64,000 nucleotides of DNA from Maniola hyperantus (lineage: Eukaryota; Arthropoda; Insecta; Lepidoptera; Nymphalidae): the NCBI RefSeq assembly GCF_902806685.2, contig NC_048539.1:1872501-1936500 (forward strand), written 5' to 3'. Position numbers and translations under genes: made by a program. Position 1 is the stretch's first letter. Every line of letters starts with the position of its first letter. The notes below the pieces were generated by a model. That model was not told where the DNA came from, ran no database searches, and was given only the letters and a program-made list of their open reading frames with translations. Positions 38,931 to 49,766 of this stretch are shown here, one piece after another.

Positions 38931-39362
38931 GAAAAACCGGCCAAATGTGAGTCAGGCTCGCTCATCGAGGCTTCCGTAGTACAGTCGCATTTTTTCGACA
39001 TTTTGCACGATAAATCAAAAACTATGATTCATAAAAATAAATAAAAATCTGTTTTAGAATGCACAGGTGAAGACCTTTCATATGATACCCCACTTGATAT
39101 AGTTATCTCACTTCGAAAGTTGAAAATACTAATTATTAGTTCATGACCACAATTTTTATTTTGTGTGATGTAACCACAAATTCACGGTTTTCAGATTTTT
39201 CCCCGAATGTCAGCTATAAGATCTACCTATTTGCCAAATTTCATGATTCTAGAACGGGAAGTACCCTGTAGGTTTCTTGACAGACAGGCAGACAGACAGA
39301 CAGACAACAAAGTGATTTTATAAGGGTTCCGTTTTTCCTTTTGAGGTACGGAACCCTAAAAA
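38931..39362 (+). repeat. Family B repeat, full copy
   Basis: AAAAACCGGCCAAATGTGAG through TGCACGATAAATCAAAAACT, a CAGACAGA tract and TTTTGAGGTACGGAACCCTA. Confidence 0.7.
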
Positions 39363-39735
39363 GGTTATATGATGTACAAATGTAAAAAAAAAAGTCATGG
39401 CCGATGTTTGAAGCTTTGTGACTCTCCCATTTCCTTATGTTCCGCTCAAATTGTCAGATCAATGAAATGCACACTTTTCTGCATCTAATTAACTTACCTT
39501 GTCTCAATCTGACGCGCTCGAGAAAATCCCAAAATACCCTCTTGGGCTCCCCTACCATTACAAAGTGCCTGAAGCACTCATCTATAACTAATATCCATAC
39601 AAATAGATATAGAGCAGATCTTAAATCAAATTATTAACGCCCTAGATCATGTCTAAAAGATCTAGGTATTATAATTTGATCGCTGCCGAGGCACGTTAAA
39701 TTGAATTGCATTATGAACTACCGTATTATAAGTAA
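39363..39735. other. Unassigned sequence
   Basis: No gene recognised. The short plus frame at 39437-39637 has no domain. Confidence 0.35.
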
Positions 39736-39962
39736 CTAGCTTACACCCGCGACTTCATCCGTGTGGATTACACAAATTTCAAACCCCTGTTTTAGCCCTT
39801 AAGGGATTGTATTTTCAAAAATCCTTTTTAGCGGATGTCTACGTTATAACAGCTATGTGCATGCCAAATTTTAGCCCGATCCATCCAGTAGTTGGAGCTG
39901 TGCGTTGATAGATCAGTCAGTCAGTCAGTTAGTCAGTCACCTTTTTCTTTTATATATTTAGA
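39736..39962 (-). mobile_element. Helitron-like family A, diverged full copy
   Basis: CTAGCTTACACCCGCGACTT ... CTTTTATATATTTAGA. More substitutions than other copies (for example GATCCATCCAGTAGTTGG). Confidence 0.7.
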
Positions 39963-41577
39963 TTATATAGAAGCAAGCGTTACTGTGTGGAAGTTCATGA
40001 TGTATACAAAAAACCAAAAGCTTAATTTGCACGGATAACAGCAAATGAAGCCTTTCGTTCTTTGTATACATAGATAATTCTAAGGCACCGATTCTAAGCA
40101 CAACCTAATTTTAGAGTATTCGCCCCCTTTTCTTACTATTGTAATATGAAAAGCACAGAAGTAGTTTGACATTTCTAAATTTAATTTTCAGATGGCAAAA
40201 CCCGTGATTTTAGCACGCACTCACGAACCTAATGTTTAAATTTGTATTGTGCACTAAAATTTAGAGTCTTTAAATGTGAAAGTCATGTTCCGTTCCTTTT
40301 TTAGCATTAGTAAAAAGAAAAGGATGCAGATACTCTAAATTTAGTTTAGAGAAAGACTAGAGAATCGGGGCAATTGACATGGGATTTAACATAGTGGAAT
40401 TTAAGCACGTTTTGACACCTTCGAACATTCTACAAAAAATGGCGGCCCATAATTGCCAGGGTTGGTTTTCAAATGTTTATTCCTGATTTAAGACATAGGC
40501 TATTTTTATCCCGGAAAATATAAAACTTCCCATGAGATTAAAAACTTCAATCCACACGGAGGTACGAAGTCTCAGATATTATCTAGTCTAGTTATCTGCC
40601 AATGTTTACAAGAAACTGGCAAAATAACAGTTCAATTAAAAGATTTCTTGTTAAAATTAACTTTTTTTTATAAAGCTAAGTTTAAAAGAATTTAATTTAA
40701 GAGAGAAGCTTTCAGGAAAATTCCGGGGAAATTCGGGAAAGTAAAAGGCGACGGCTTCCTTATAATACTGGAGGGATCAATTGTACATCAGGCACGCTTA
40801 CTGAAAATATCCCGGTTCCTGGAGGTAAGGATTATCGCGAGGTCTGTTCGTAGTAGAAAATGATAAAGGAACTAAGAAAAAGAAACTGTTGATATTGTTT
40901 TGGGGCTACAAATAATCCATCCCTATCCGCGGATAGACGTTAGTGTAGCGCTCTCTCTGTTACACAATCCCATACAAATGATAGACAAAAATATCTCAGT
41001 GGGCGTTAACCATTTTGAGACACCAATCGAAACTATAGTCGAATTTTAAGTTAAACAACACGTTTTGACATTAGCTAATGTCAAATCTTAAAATAATGTT
41101 ACCATATTTAAGGTGTTAGTGATGTATGTGTTTCGGTTGTGTCATGTGAATGAGTCAATGAACCAGTTCCTGCTTCTCTATTTTAACATAGAGCTTACAC
41201 AAGCAGAGTAAAAAGGAACCATTGTAAAACCTAGTAAATAATTACCAAAACAAAATAAGTACCCTAGAGGTAGGAATTATTGTGCTTTAAAATATGATTA
41301 ACATACATATATTTATTGAGTAATTAAGTGTTCTTAGATGTTATTAAACAATTCGCAGCAGGTGATTGAGTTTGTTTATACTTTTTATACCATTAATTCC
41401 ATAGAACCATCGACTCACAATGTTAGACACCTTTCTTAACTTACCCGTAGCTATAGTACCAACTCAGTCTGTGATTCTTTTTCCCCCGCACTATTTATTT
41501 TTCATATAAATCTGGTAGAACTGGAAACGTCAAAAAATGGTGTTTAATTAAAAAATCGACTATAGATAAATCCATGT
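39963..41577. other. Mostly unassigned, 1.6 kb
   Basis: A family F 3' fragment ends CTAG at 40583-40586 (from about 40485: GACATAGGCTATTTTTATCC). The small repeat AATCCCATACAAATGATAGA lies at 40955-41030. No gene recognised elsewhere. Confidence 0.4.
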
Positions 41578-42000
41578 TTTTAGGGTTCCGTACCTCAAAA
41601 GGAAAAACGGAACCCTTATAGGATCACTTTGTTGTCTGTCTGTCTGTCTGTCAAGAAACCTACAGGGTACTTCCCGTTGACCTAGAATCATGAAATTTGG
41701 CATGTAGGCTACGTCTTATAGCAGACATTCGGGGAAAAATCTGAAAACCGCGAATTTAGGGTTAGATCACACAAAAAAAATTAAATTGTGGTCATGAACT
41801 AATAATTAGTATTTTCGAAGTGAGTGACTATATCAAGTGGGGTATCCATATGAAAGGTCTTCACCTGTACATTCTAAAACAGATTTTTATTTATTTTTAT
41901 GCATCAAAGTTTTTGAATTATCGTGCAAAATGTCAAAAAAATACGACTGTAGTACGGAACCCTCATTGCGCGAGCCTGACTCTCACTTGGCCGGTTTTTT
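41578..42000 (-). repeat. Family B repeat, full copy (reference copy)
   Basis: TTTTAGGGTTCCGTACCTCA, CTGTCTGTCTGTCTGTCAAG, ACCTAGAATCATGAAATTTG, AAATTGTGGTCATGAACTAA and ACGACTGTAGTACGGAACCC to CACTTGGCCGGTTTTTT. Used here to define the family. Confidence 0.75.
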
Positions 42001-42469
42001 GAAAACATGTTTGTGCGGCTATCACCGCTTTTTAGACTAGCCAAAGGTCTAGTTGATAATTAATTTACTGACAAAGCTTAAACTGAGTAATTAGTTCGGC
42101 CGATGATAAACCTCCGTTATTACGGGTACAATAGGTCATCGCAACTGAAGTAGTTTTGGGCAAAACACCATTATTATCCTACAAATGCTGCCCGACACTC
42201 GAATCTATCAAGCCATGAGGTGATTTGGGGTGATTTATTCAATTTCGCTTCGCTGAAAGGGTTGTCAAATCAGTGGGTCATCATTTCGATCAAAGTTTAG
42301 GGATTGAAAGTATTAAATTCAATATGCTTTTTTAGGGCTCCATACACAAATGGTGCCAACGGGACCCTATTACCAAGCCTCCGCTGTCCGTCCGTCTGTC
42401 TGTCTGACAGCGGGCTGTATCTCATGAACCGTAATAGGAAGAGAGCTGAAGTTTTCACATTGTATATTT
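42001..42469. other. Unassigned plus CCGT/CTGT repeat text
   Basis: 42330-42440 (TTAGGGCTCCATACACAAAT, GTCCGTCCGTCTGTCTGTCT, GCTGTATCTCATGAACCGTA) resembles a separate insect repeat, seen in one copy here. Nothing else named. Confidence 0.35.
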
Positions 42470-42781
42470 TTCATCATCATCATGATCACCCATCGCCGGC
42501 TCACTACAGAGCACGGGTCTCCTCTCAGAGAGAAGGGTTTTGGCCATAGTCAACCACGCTGGCCATGTGTGGATTGGTAGACTTCACACACCTTTGAGAA
42601 CATTATGGAGAACTCTCAGGCATGCAGGTTTCCTCACGATGTTTTCCTTCACCGTTAAAGCAAGTGATATTTAATTACATAAAACGCACATAACTCCGAA
42701 AAGTTAGAGGGGCGTGCCCGGGATCGCACCCCCGACCTCCGATTAGAAGGCGGACGTCCAAACCACTAGGCTATCACAGCT
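42470..42781 (-). mobile_element. SINE-1, full copy
   Basis: Minus-strand SINE-1 with tail (TCATCATCATCATGATC on plus), body and complete tRNA-like head (A box TAGCCTAGTGG; B box with one change, GGTGCGATCCC). Confidence 0.8.
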
Positions 42782-43726
42782 TTGCATATATTTTTATTGC
42801 TACGATAACAATAAATAATAAAAAACCAAGACGGGAATCCCAAAATGCCCGCCATGCAAATAAAATAAAATAAAAGTGCTTATTGTCTATCTTGTACGAT
42901 GGTGTGGATTACATAACACACAGAAATCGCCTTTTTTGAGAGAAAAGAAAGAAACACGTTTATTTTGTAAAGTATTTTGGTGATAGATTTATCAGATCCT
43001 GATCGAATTAGTAAAAAATTTCGATTTTACACTAAACTTTCACTTACACGTTTTCTGCAAAACCAATCTCCCTTCACTAACTCTGACACCCCTTTCAGGA
43101 GAGCAAAATTTAATAAATCACCATTTACCCCCGACTTTAATAGATTCAATTCAGTCTGATTTGTCGGCAGTCAATCAATTTCATTCCAGAATCACTTTAG
43201 TTTCTGTAAACCTTTCTCGTGGTAGAGTACAGAAGGGCTGAGAATAGCCTGCCAAATGTCTTGGTGTTCACCAAAGCGGAGATGAGCCAATCAAATGGGG
43301 ATGATGCCTATATCAAAAATAAATTATTTCTTAGTAATTATTAAATAGAGAGTCTTCCAAAATTAGTAAAATCCACATTCGCTGCTAGTAAGTTTGCTTA
43401 CTATTTTAAATTATCGATTTAACTTAAAAAAAGAAACGGGCCGAATTGAGAACCATCTCCTATTTGGAAGTCGATTAAAAATCAAAAGATATTATTGGTT
43501 AAATCCGAAATAGCGGTAACACATTGGTCGGCGCTTGTCCAAATGAGTTTGGCCAATGTGTACTAGAGCAAAAACTTAAAAATTGCGAATATCCATGCGT
43601 ATAATTTTTTTTCGCCTTCACCCAAGTATATAAAAAAATTGATTAAATAAATGAATTGAAGGCGTGATTGAATAAATCTTCGCAAATAGCGACTGCCAGT
43701 CGAGATTTGTCGCTAGGAGCTCGAGC
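42782..43726. other. Unassigned sequence
   Basis: No repeat named. The 60-codon plus frame at 42977-43159 has no recognised domain. Confidence 0.35.
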
Positions 43727-43835
43727 TCCGCCCAAAATTGCTTTAGTTCTGATATCCCATTGTCCCTGCGATCAGCGAAGGGTTAACAGAGGCCTATCCG
43801 ACTTAATTACCGACTTCTTATTACGAGGCTAGTTC
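43727..43835 (-). repeat. Inverted partial copy of the 44.7-kb duplication
   Basis: TTGCTTTAGTTCTGATATCC, GATCAGCGAAGGGTTAAC and GAGGCCTATCCGACTTAATT are the diverged inverted complement of text in 44830-44935 and 45375-45480. Confidence 0.6.
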
Positions 43836-43972
43836 CCTTGTGTTGTGTACTTCTAGTTTGGACTTTTTCTTGTTAAACTAGGACAGTGTTTTGTTCAAAT
43901 CTTTAGGATAAAGACGAGAATCGTAGTACATATTTCAGTTTTAAACTAAAAACTTTTGAGTTGATTAAAAAA

Positions 43973-44366
43973 TCCATACTAACATTATAAATGCGAAAGT
44001 GTCTATATCTGTCTGTCTGCTTGCCTTTCACGGTGTTATGAGTAGGTATATAGTCTGTGTCAATGTTCATGTCAAATGTCTGTGTCAATAGTCTATGTAA
44101 AAATCATCTTGCTATAACTTAACTAACTCTGGTTTAATATTAAATTACTAAATAAGTAAATCAAGAACAGTTTCGTATTATTTAAATATAGGTATACGCT
44201 ACGAGCCATACCGGCATATTACACATGACCCAGCTGTTCATCCTATTTTGACGAAATTAGTTAGGTACAGAGATAGCTTGCATACCGGGGAAGGACATAG
44301 GCTACTTTTTATCCCGGAAAATTAAAAATTTAAATCCACACGGACGAAGTCGTGGGCATCGTCTAG
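43973..44366 (+). mobile_element. Helitron-like family F (long or composite copy)
   Basis: Starts TCCATACTAACATTATAAAT and ends GAAGTCGTGGGCATCGTCTA(G). The middle (44045-44230) shows no family F similarity, so it is either two fragments or a copy with an insertion. Confidence 0.5.
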
Positions 44367-44399
44367 TATAATATAAGTATAAGATGATGTCAGCAATTC

Positions 44400-44592
44400 T
44401 TTCGATTAAGTATTTTTTTTTGAAAATTCCGTGGGAACTCTTTGATTTTCCGCGATAATATGAATAAGCCCATATCCGTGTCCGAGATGTACCAAACCAT
44501 CCGTTGCACCGTTGCAACGTGATTGAAGGACAAACCAACAAACCAATGAAGTAACAAACAGACACCTTTTTACATTTTATAATATGGGTAGG
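44400..44592 (-). mobile_element. Helitron-like family F fragment
   Basis: AAATTCCGTGGGAACTCTTT, CATCCGTTGCACCGTTGCAA and CGTGATTGAAGGACAAACCA. Lacks the CTAG end. Confidence 0.55.
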
Positions 44593-44713
44593 TAAATGGG
44601 TAAGTGCAAAAGTGTGTTTGTTTGTTGGTTTATTGGTTGGTTGGAAAACTGATGCTGGAAGGGCGTTCCAAATCTTATTTGTGTAAAATTGAGACATAAT
44701 ATGTTGCTCTAAA

Positions 44714-45006
44714 GTAAATGAATGAAGCTCCAAAGTTTAAATATCTCTGCGTAAATTGTAGTAAAGCTAATTGAAGAGAATTCGAATCTCTTCAAATTAC
44801 ACAATTGGGGAACTAAAGGCAACTCTGTAATAGGAAGTATGTAATTAAGGCGAATAGGCCTTTGTCAACCCTTCACTCGGCGATCCACGGAACAATGGGA
44901 TGTGAGAACTAAAGCAAGATTGTATGGAACTTGATATACTACCTATTCTACATTGACACTTGATATGTGGAAGATTGAAGGCTATAGACTATGCAAGTAA
45001 ACTATA
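44714..45006 (+). repeat. Direct duplication, unit 1
   Basis: About 290 bp (GTTTAAATATCTCTGCGTAA, TACACAATTGGGGAACTAAA, GGCGATCCACGGAACAATGG), repeated at 45260-45579 with about 95% visible identity and a few indels. Confidence 0.85.
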
Positions 45007-45074
45007 GGGCAATATATTTCGTAATCACTTGCTTGAAATAGGTAGGTGTAACATAGTAATAACTAGCAATTGAT

Positions 45075-45145
45075 AGCTGTGGTAGCCTAGTGGTTAGGGC
45101 GTCCGCATCCTAATCGGAGGTTGACGCCCTGACCAACTAGGTTCT
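45075..45145 (+). mobile_element. SINE-1 head fragment
   Basis: AGCTGTGGTAGCCTAGTGGT and GTCCGCATCCTAATCGGAGG, then a jump to CGCCCTGACCAACTAGG. Lies between the two duplication units. Confidence 0.6.
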
Positions 45146-45149
45146 AGTA

Positions 45150-45233
45150 CATAATATCGCGGAAAATCAAAGAGTTCTCACGGGATTTTTAAAAACATAA
45201 ATCCACACGGATGAAGTCGTGGGCATCATCTAG
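45150..45233 (+). mobile_element. Helitron-like family F 3' fragment
   Basis: CGCGGAAAATCAAAGAGTTC to GATGAAGTCGTGGGCATCAT plus CTAG. Confidence 0.55.
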
Positions 45234-45259
45234 TGTTATATGTACTATGTTGCCTTGAC

Positions 45260-45579
45260 GTAAATGAAGCTTCAAAGTTTAAATATCTCTGCGTAAATTG
45301 TAGTAAAGCTAATTGAAAGAGAATTCGAATCTGCTCTTCAAATTACACAATTGGGGAACTAAAGGCAACTCTGTAATAGGAAGTATGTAATTAAGGCGAA
45401 TAGGCCTTTGTCAACCCTTCACTCGGCGATCCACGGAACAATGGGATGTGAGAACTAAAGCAAGATTGTATTGAACTTGATATACTACCTAGTCTCCATT
45501 GACACTTGATATGTGGAAGATTGAAGCCTACAGATATCTACTCGTGTGCCTATAGGGCAGGCTATACAAGTAAACTATC
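45260..45579 (+). repeat. Direct duplication, unit 2
   Basis: Second unit, about 546 bp downstream of unit 1. It carries an insertion (TACTCGTGTGCC region) near its end and a 3-bp insertion (GCT) in the region of the TTCGAATC palindrome. Confidence 0.85.
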
Positions 45580-45581
45580 AG

Positions 45582-45806
45582 TACCCTTATTATAAATGCG
45601 AAAGTGTGTTTGTTTGTTCGTTTATTGGTTTGTTGGTTTGTCCTTCAATCACGTCGCAACGGAGCAACGGATCAACGTGATTTTTTGCATGGGTATAGTT
45701 AAAGACCTAGAGAGTGATGCTACTTTTTATCCCGCGAAATCAAAGAGTTCTTACAGGATTTTAAAAAACCTAAATCCACGCGTACGAAGTCGCAGGCATC
45801 AGCTAG
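45582..45806 (+). mobile_element. Helitron-like family F copy
   Basis: ATTATAAATGCGAAAGTGTG, TTGGTTTGTTGGTTTGTCC and CAATCACGTCGCAACGGAGC to GAAGTCGCAGGCATCAGCTA(G). Confidence 0.65.
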
Positions 45807-45879
45807 TTTTTTGTTTTTTTAGTGTTTACCTACACTTCAAGGAAATTACTCAATAATTTTAAATACATATCAAAAATTG

Positions 45880-45951
45880 CGTAACCGGCAGGAATCGAAC
45901 CTGCATCTTCTGGGTTCGCGCCCGATGCCTTGACCACTCGGCCACGGTCTC
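45880..45951 (-). tRNA. tRNA-like sequence, probable pseudogene or SINE head
   Basis: 72 nt on the minus strand fold roughly as a cloverleaf. The acceptor GAGACCG pairs with CGGTTAC with one mismatch. The D arm is GCC...GGC, and the T arm GCAGG-TTCGATT-CCTGC is perfect. A box TGGCCGAGTGG and B box GGTTCGATTCC are intact, and TTTTT follows 4 nt downstream. Against function: the anticodon loop CGCGAAC lacks U33, and its stem has a mismatch. Nominal anticodon CGA (Ser), but a long variable arm is absent. I favour a pseudogene or retroposed tRNA fragment. Confidence 0.4.
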
Positions 45952-46276
45952 GCTTACTGCCAGTGACGAAATTGGTGATATGTATGTTAACTCAGTACTG
46001 AAGCGACTGTTTAATGCCATCTAGTAGCGGCACTTTGCAGTTATCGAAACTACTTTCAGCTAATAATAAATAATCAGCTAGTAATAAAATAAGTTACCAT
46101 TTTCAACAGAATGAAAACATACGAAAAAATTCAACCTGATAAAAAGCTTTTAAAAATAAATCGGTTTTCATTCAGTAAACGGAGCAGTAATTAAAACAAT
46201 AATTATTAATTGTCCAACGGAATCTCGTAGGAGATTGATTTGACAGGATGAATTGAAAAATTTGTGGGCTCAACAT
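45952..46276. other. Unassigned AT-rich sequence
   Basis: No gene or repeat named. Confidence 0.35.
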
Positions 46277-46500
46277 CGATATAAATGACAAGACATGCCC
46301 AAGCGAACAAAAATTTTCACGGTTTTGGAACCAAATAAATCAGCGCCACCTCTTAGATACTATAATGAACGACCCATTTGAAATCCAGACGTCACTGAGG
46401 TTGCATTGGTGCTAAAGCACCACTGAGTCGGTGCCATTTTGTTTGTTCAATGGCCCTGTCCATACGAAGTAATATATAAGTCAATGGGACTCAATAATTA
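46277..46500 (+). repeat. Interspersed repeat 'GACAAGATATGG', fuller copy
   Basis: ATCGATATAAATGACAAGAC, AATCAGCGCCACCTCTTAGA, GGTGCCATTTTGTTTG and CTGTCCATACGAAGTAATAT. Matches 52944-53160 over about 200 bp and 4664-4760 in part. No TIR seen. Confidence 0.65.
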
Positions 46501-46917
46501 AGTTTGATTAATCGACATCGAATATGGTTTGCAGCCAATCACCAACAAATTGATTGGAATCTGTTGACATTTACTTTTAGCCATGACGGACGCTGTGGGT
46601 CTGTCGACACTTTTTTTTTTACTTTTTTGTTCAAATTAGTCGTTACTTATTTTTAACATTGGTCAATTTTTCGTTTCCATTCCAATATAAATGACTTCTG
46701 ATTTAATTTAGTTTGACAATCTTCGAAGATTTTTTTTAATGTGAAAATATTACAATAAAACTTAAAGCTAGCCTAATCTAATTCCTATACAAATCATGCC
46801 CGGGTGGAATGGTGCCAAGAATACTGGCTGCATTTCCGAAACGGATCAGCCTGGCTGATCCGTTGCGCAAAAACTGAGCTAGCCCTTCTGTCAATTTAAA
46901 AACTGTCTAATCATTTC
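46501..46917. other. Unassigned sequence
   Basis: No gene or named repeat recognised. Confidence 0.35.
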
Positions 46918-47213
46918 ATTGTCATCATTTCAACCCATTCTTGGTCCACTACGTGAGGGATTCTCTTTCAGATTGGATTTTGGTCATAGTCCACCATGCT
47001 GGCCAAGTGCTTAGCAAACTTCACACCCCTTTGAAAATACTATGGAAAACTATCAGGCACGCAATTTCTTTTTTCTCTCTTTTTCTCTTTTTTCTTCACC
47101 ATTAAAGTAAAAAATATTTTTAATTATCTGAATAATTAGAGGTGCATGCTCAGGATCGAACTCTGGACTCACCGAATAGGAGTCCGACGTCTGAACTACT
47201 AGGCTAACACAAC
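46918..47213 (-). mobile_element. SINE-1, diverged copy
   Basis: CCAGCATGGTGGACTATGAC (minus), a (TTTTCTCT)n expansion in the middle, a degenerate B box (GGATCGAACTCTGGACTC on plus) and A box (GTTAGCCTAGTAG). An older copy than 42470 or 53412. Confidence 0.65.
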
Positions 47214-47231
47214 TTTAATTTAATATTATTT

Positions 47232-47415
47232 TACAGTAGCCGGCCAGAAATACTATGCCTCGACCTTTAGAATGAGATTTCGGCTTTGTAGAGCGTTTTC
47301 TCAGTCACTCATACCTATGTGACGTTTTGTCAGTCTCAATAATAGAGACAACTCACTACGAAACCGCTATCTCTTTCTAAATGCTGATGTACAATATTTC
47401 CTGCCGGCTACTGTA
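47232..47415. mobile_element. MITE family D, full copy
   Basis: TACAGTAGCCGGCCAGAAAT ... ATTTCCTGCCGGCTACTGTA, interior GAGATTTCGGCTTTGTAGAG. Confidence 0.75.
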
Positions 47416-47459
47416 TATTTTAGCCCAGCTCTGGAAAACTTATTTGAATTCATATAATA

Positions 47460-47679
47460 CTAGATGTTGCCCGCGACTTCGCTCGCGTGGATTTAGGTTT
47501 TTAAAACTCCCGTGGGAACTCTTTGATTTTCCGGGATAAAAAGTAGCCTATGTCTTTCCCCGGGATGCAAGCTATCTTTGTACCAAATTTCATCAAAACC
47601 GGTTGCACACCTTGGATGTGAAAGGCTAGCAGACAGACAGACAGACACACTTTCGCATTTATAATATTATAAGTATGGA
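47460..47679 (-). mobile_element. Helitron-like family F, full copy
   Basis: CTAGATGTTGCCCGCGACTT, TTTCCGGGATAAAAAGTAGC, CCCGGGATGCAAGCTATCTT and a CAGA tract; ends TTATAAGTATGGA (TCCATACTTATAA in element sense). Confidence 0.7.
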
Positions 47680-47696
47680 GTAATGGATTAAAAAAA

Positions 47697-47999
47697 CTGT
47701 GATAGCCTAGTGGTTAGGACGTCCGCCTTCTAATCGGAGGTCGGGGGTTCGATCCCGGAAACGCACCTCTAACTTTTCGGAGTTATGTGCGTTTTAAATA
47801 TCACTTGCTTTAACGGTGAAGGAAAATATCGTGACGAAACCTGCCTAGGAGTTCTCCATAATGTTCTCAAAGGTGTGTGAAGTCTACCAATCCGCGCATG
47901 GCCAGCGTGGTAGACTATGGCCATAACCCTTATCACTCTGAGAGGAAACCCGTGCTCTGTAGTGAGCCGGTGATGGGTTGATCATGATGATGCTGATAA
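47697..47999 (+). mobile_element. SINE-1, full copy (reference copy)
   Basis: Head ACTGTGATAGCCTAGTGG (A box) and GGGGGTTCGATCCCGG (B box), then GGAGTTATGTGCGTTTTAAA, GTGTGTGAAGTCTACCAATC and GCCAGCGTGGTAGACTATGG, and tail GATGGGTTGATCATGATGAT. No poly(A); tail built of ATGATG units. Confidence 0.85.
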
Positions 48000-48012
48000 C
48001 GAATATTACAAA

Positions 48013-48248
48013 CTAGCTTATGCTCGCGACTTCGTCCGCGTGGACTACACAAATTTCAAACCCCTATTTCACCCCCTTAGGAGTTGAATTTTCAAAAATC
48101 CTTTCTTAGCGGATGCCTACGTCATAATAGCTATCTGCATGCCAAATTTCAGCCCGATCCATCCAGTAGTTTGAGCTGTGCGTTGATAGATCAGTCAGTC
48201 AGTCAGTCAGTCAGTCAATCAGTCACCTTTTCCTTTTATATATTTAGA
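48013..48248 (-). mobile_element. Helitron-like family A, full copy
   Basis: CTAGCTTATGCTCGCGACTT ... CCTTTTATATATTTAGA. Confidence 0.8.
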
Positions 48249-48713
48249 TGAAAAAATGTAAGTAAGTAATAATTACTTCATTTCTGTTCTCTAAAAATCT
48301 TAAATAAATATTCAATGGCAACTGTCAGCCCATCTCTCTTAATTTATTCTATAATAATAAGCAGAATATTATTTGAACACGAGAGAAACGGTTCTACTAT
48401 TACTTCACAAAATTTCCAGCTATAAATTTATTATTAACTCCCCAAAGAGATTGTATTTACTCGGTACCCTGGTTTGATAGAATTAATAAAACGCCGCCGC
48501 AAAAAACGAAACCCCAATGGAGCGGGTAAATTAAAATTTAAAAGTCATTTATTCGGCTTAGATGTAATACTAAAAGGGCTTTATATAAATCGCACCGATT
48601 CGGATGGTTTGGATCGAGAAATCGAAATTTTCTGCCACCCATACCTATTTTTAACAAAAAATGTCTTTGCATTTAACTATACTTAGGATTTATTCATTAT
48701 AAAATATAGTAAA
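48249..48713. other. Unassigned AT-rich sequence
   Basis: A 70-codon plus frame (48474-48686; ELIKRRRKKRNPNG, lysine/arginine-rich start) shows no recognised domain. Not supported as a gene. Confidence 0.35.
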
Positions 48714-48924
48714 CTAGCTTATTCCCACGACTGCGTTCACGTGGACTACACAAATTTCAAACCCCTGTTTCACCCCCTTAAGGGATTGAATTTTGAAAAA
48801 TCCTTTCTTAGCGGATGCCTGCGTCATAATATCTATCTGCATGCCAAATTTCAGCCCAATCCGTCCAGTAAATTGAGCTATGCGTTTATAGATCAGTCAG
48901 TCACCTTTTCCTTTTATATGTATA
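48714..48924 (-). mobile_element. Helitron-like family A, tandem pair (left)
   Basis: CTAGCTTATTCCCACGACTG ... TTTTCCTTTTATATGTATA. Diverged; abuts the next copy. Confidence 0.7.
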
Positions 48925-49147
48925 CTAGCTTATGCTCGCGACTTCGTCCGCGTGGACTACAAAATTTCAAACCCCTATTTCACCCCCTTAGGAGTTGAAT
49001 TTTCAAAAATCCTTTCTTAGCGGATGCCTACGTCATAATAGCTATCTGCATGCCGAATTTCAGCCCGATCCGTCCAGTAGTTTGAGCTGTGCGTTGATAG
49101 ATCAGTCAGTCAGTCAGTCAGTCACCTTTTCCTTTTATATATATAGA
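48925..49147 (-). mobile_element. Helitron-like family A, tandem pair (right)
   Basis: CTAGCTTATGCTCGCGACTT ... CCTTTTATATATATAGA. Less diverged than its left neighbour. Confidence 0.75.
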
Positions 49148-49766
49148 TTTAGAAGATAAAAAAATATACTTAATTAAAAAATTGGGAGATTATTTTTGGA
49201 ATTAAAACAGCAATTTATAAGTGATTTTCTTGATCAAAGAATTTTAATATAACAAAATACTTAATATCCAGTAACATTTTAAAAATGTTTTGTCTAATCA
49301 ATAATGTTTTATCTGGATTCTGATTTATGTGGTTTCAGATGATATTCAAAAATTATGTATGTAGATTTATTTTAGTATCAATATTTTGTTCAGTTTAACA
49401 ATAGATTCGATAATCTCAATGACAATATCGAATCTATTGTTAAACATGATAACATTTTTTAATCATATTAAAAACCGGCATGATCAAAAATAAACCGACA
49501 ATACGTACACAAGCTTTTGAGGAAGGCTACGACATTTCTGTTCCCTAAATTAACGGCCATGTCCTTGTTTCGATCCATTTCGTTAGCCCTTCCTGTCAGC
49601 CGGTCAAATTGGCAGTGTCCATGTGTCCGTAGATTCATTAATTGCCATCCGGAGACGGAAAAATCTGTTCACCTAACGCTTAACGAAGCGTGATACACTT
49701 TTTGCTCTATATTAAGTATCTGTGCTTTTAGAATTGTAGCGGATTTTTTGTTATATGTTCATGTTT
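49148..49766. other. Unassigned AT-rich sequence with a palindrome
   Basis: No gene recognised. The palindrome at 49393-49445 is listed separately. Confidence 0.35.
49393..49445. repeat. Perfect 20-bp inverted repeat, 13-nt loop
   Basis: GTTTAACAATAGATTCGATA and its exact inverted complement flank a 13-nt loop. Confidence 0.9.

Noticed and set aside
42470..42781. tRNA genes at SINE heads with good A and B boxes (also 47697, 53412, 20613)
   Set aside because: Each is fused to a repeated SINE body, and the heads do not fold into full cloverleaves with a proper anticodon arm.
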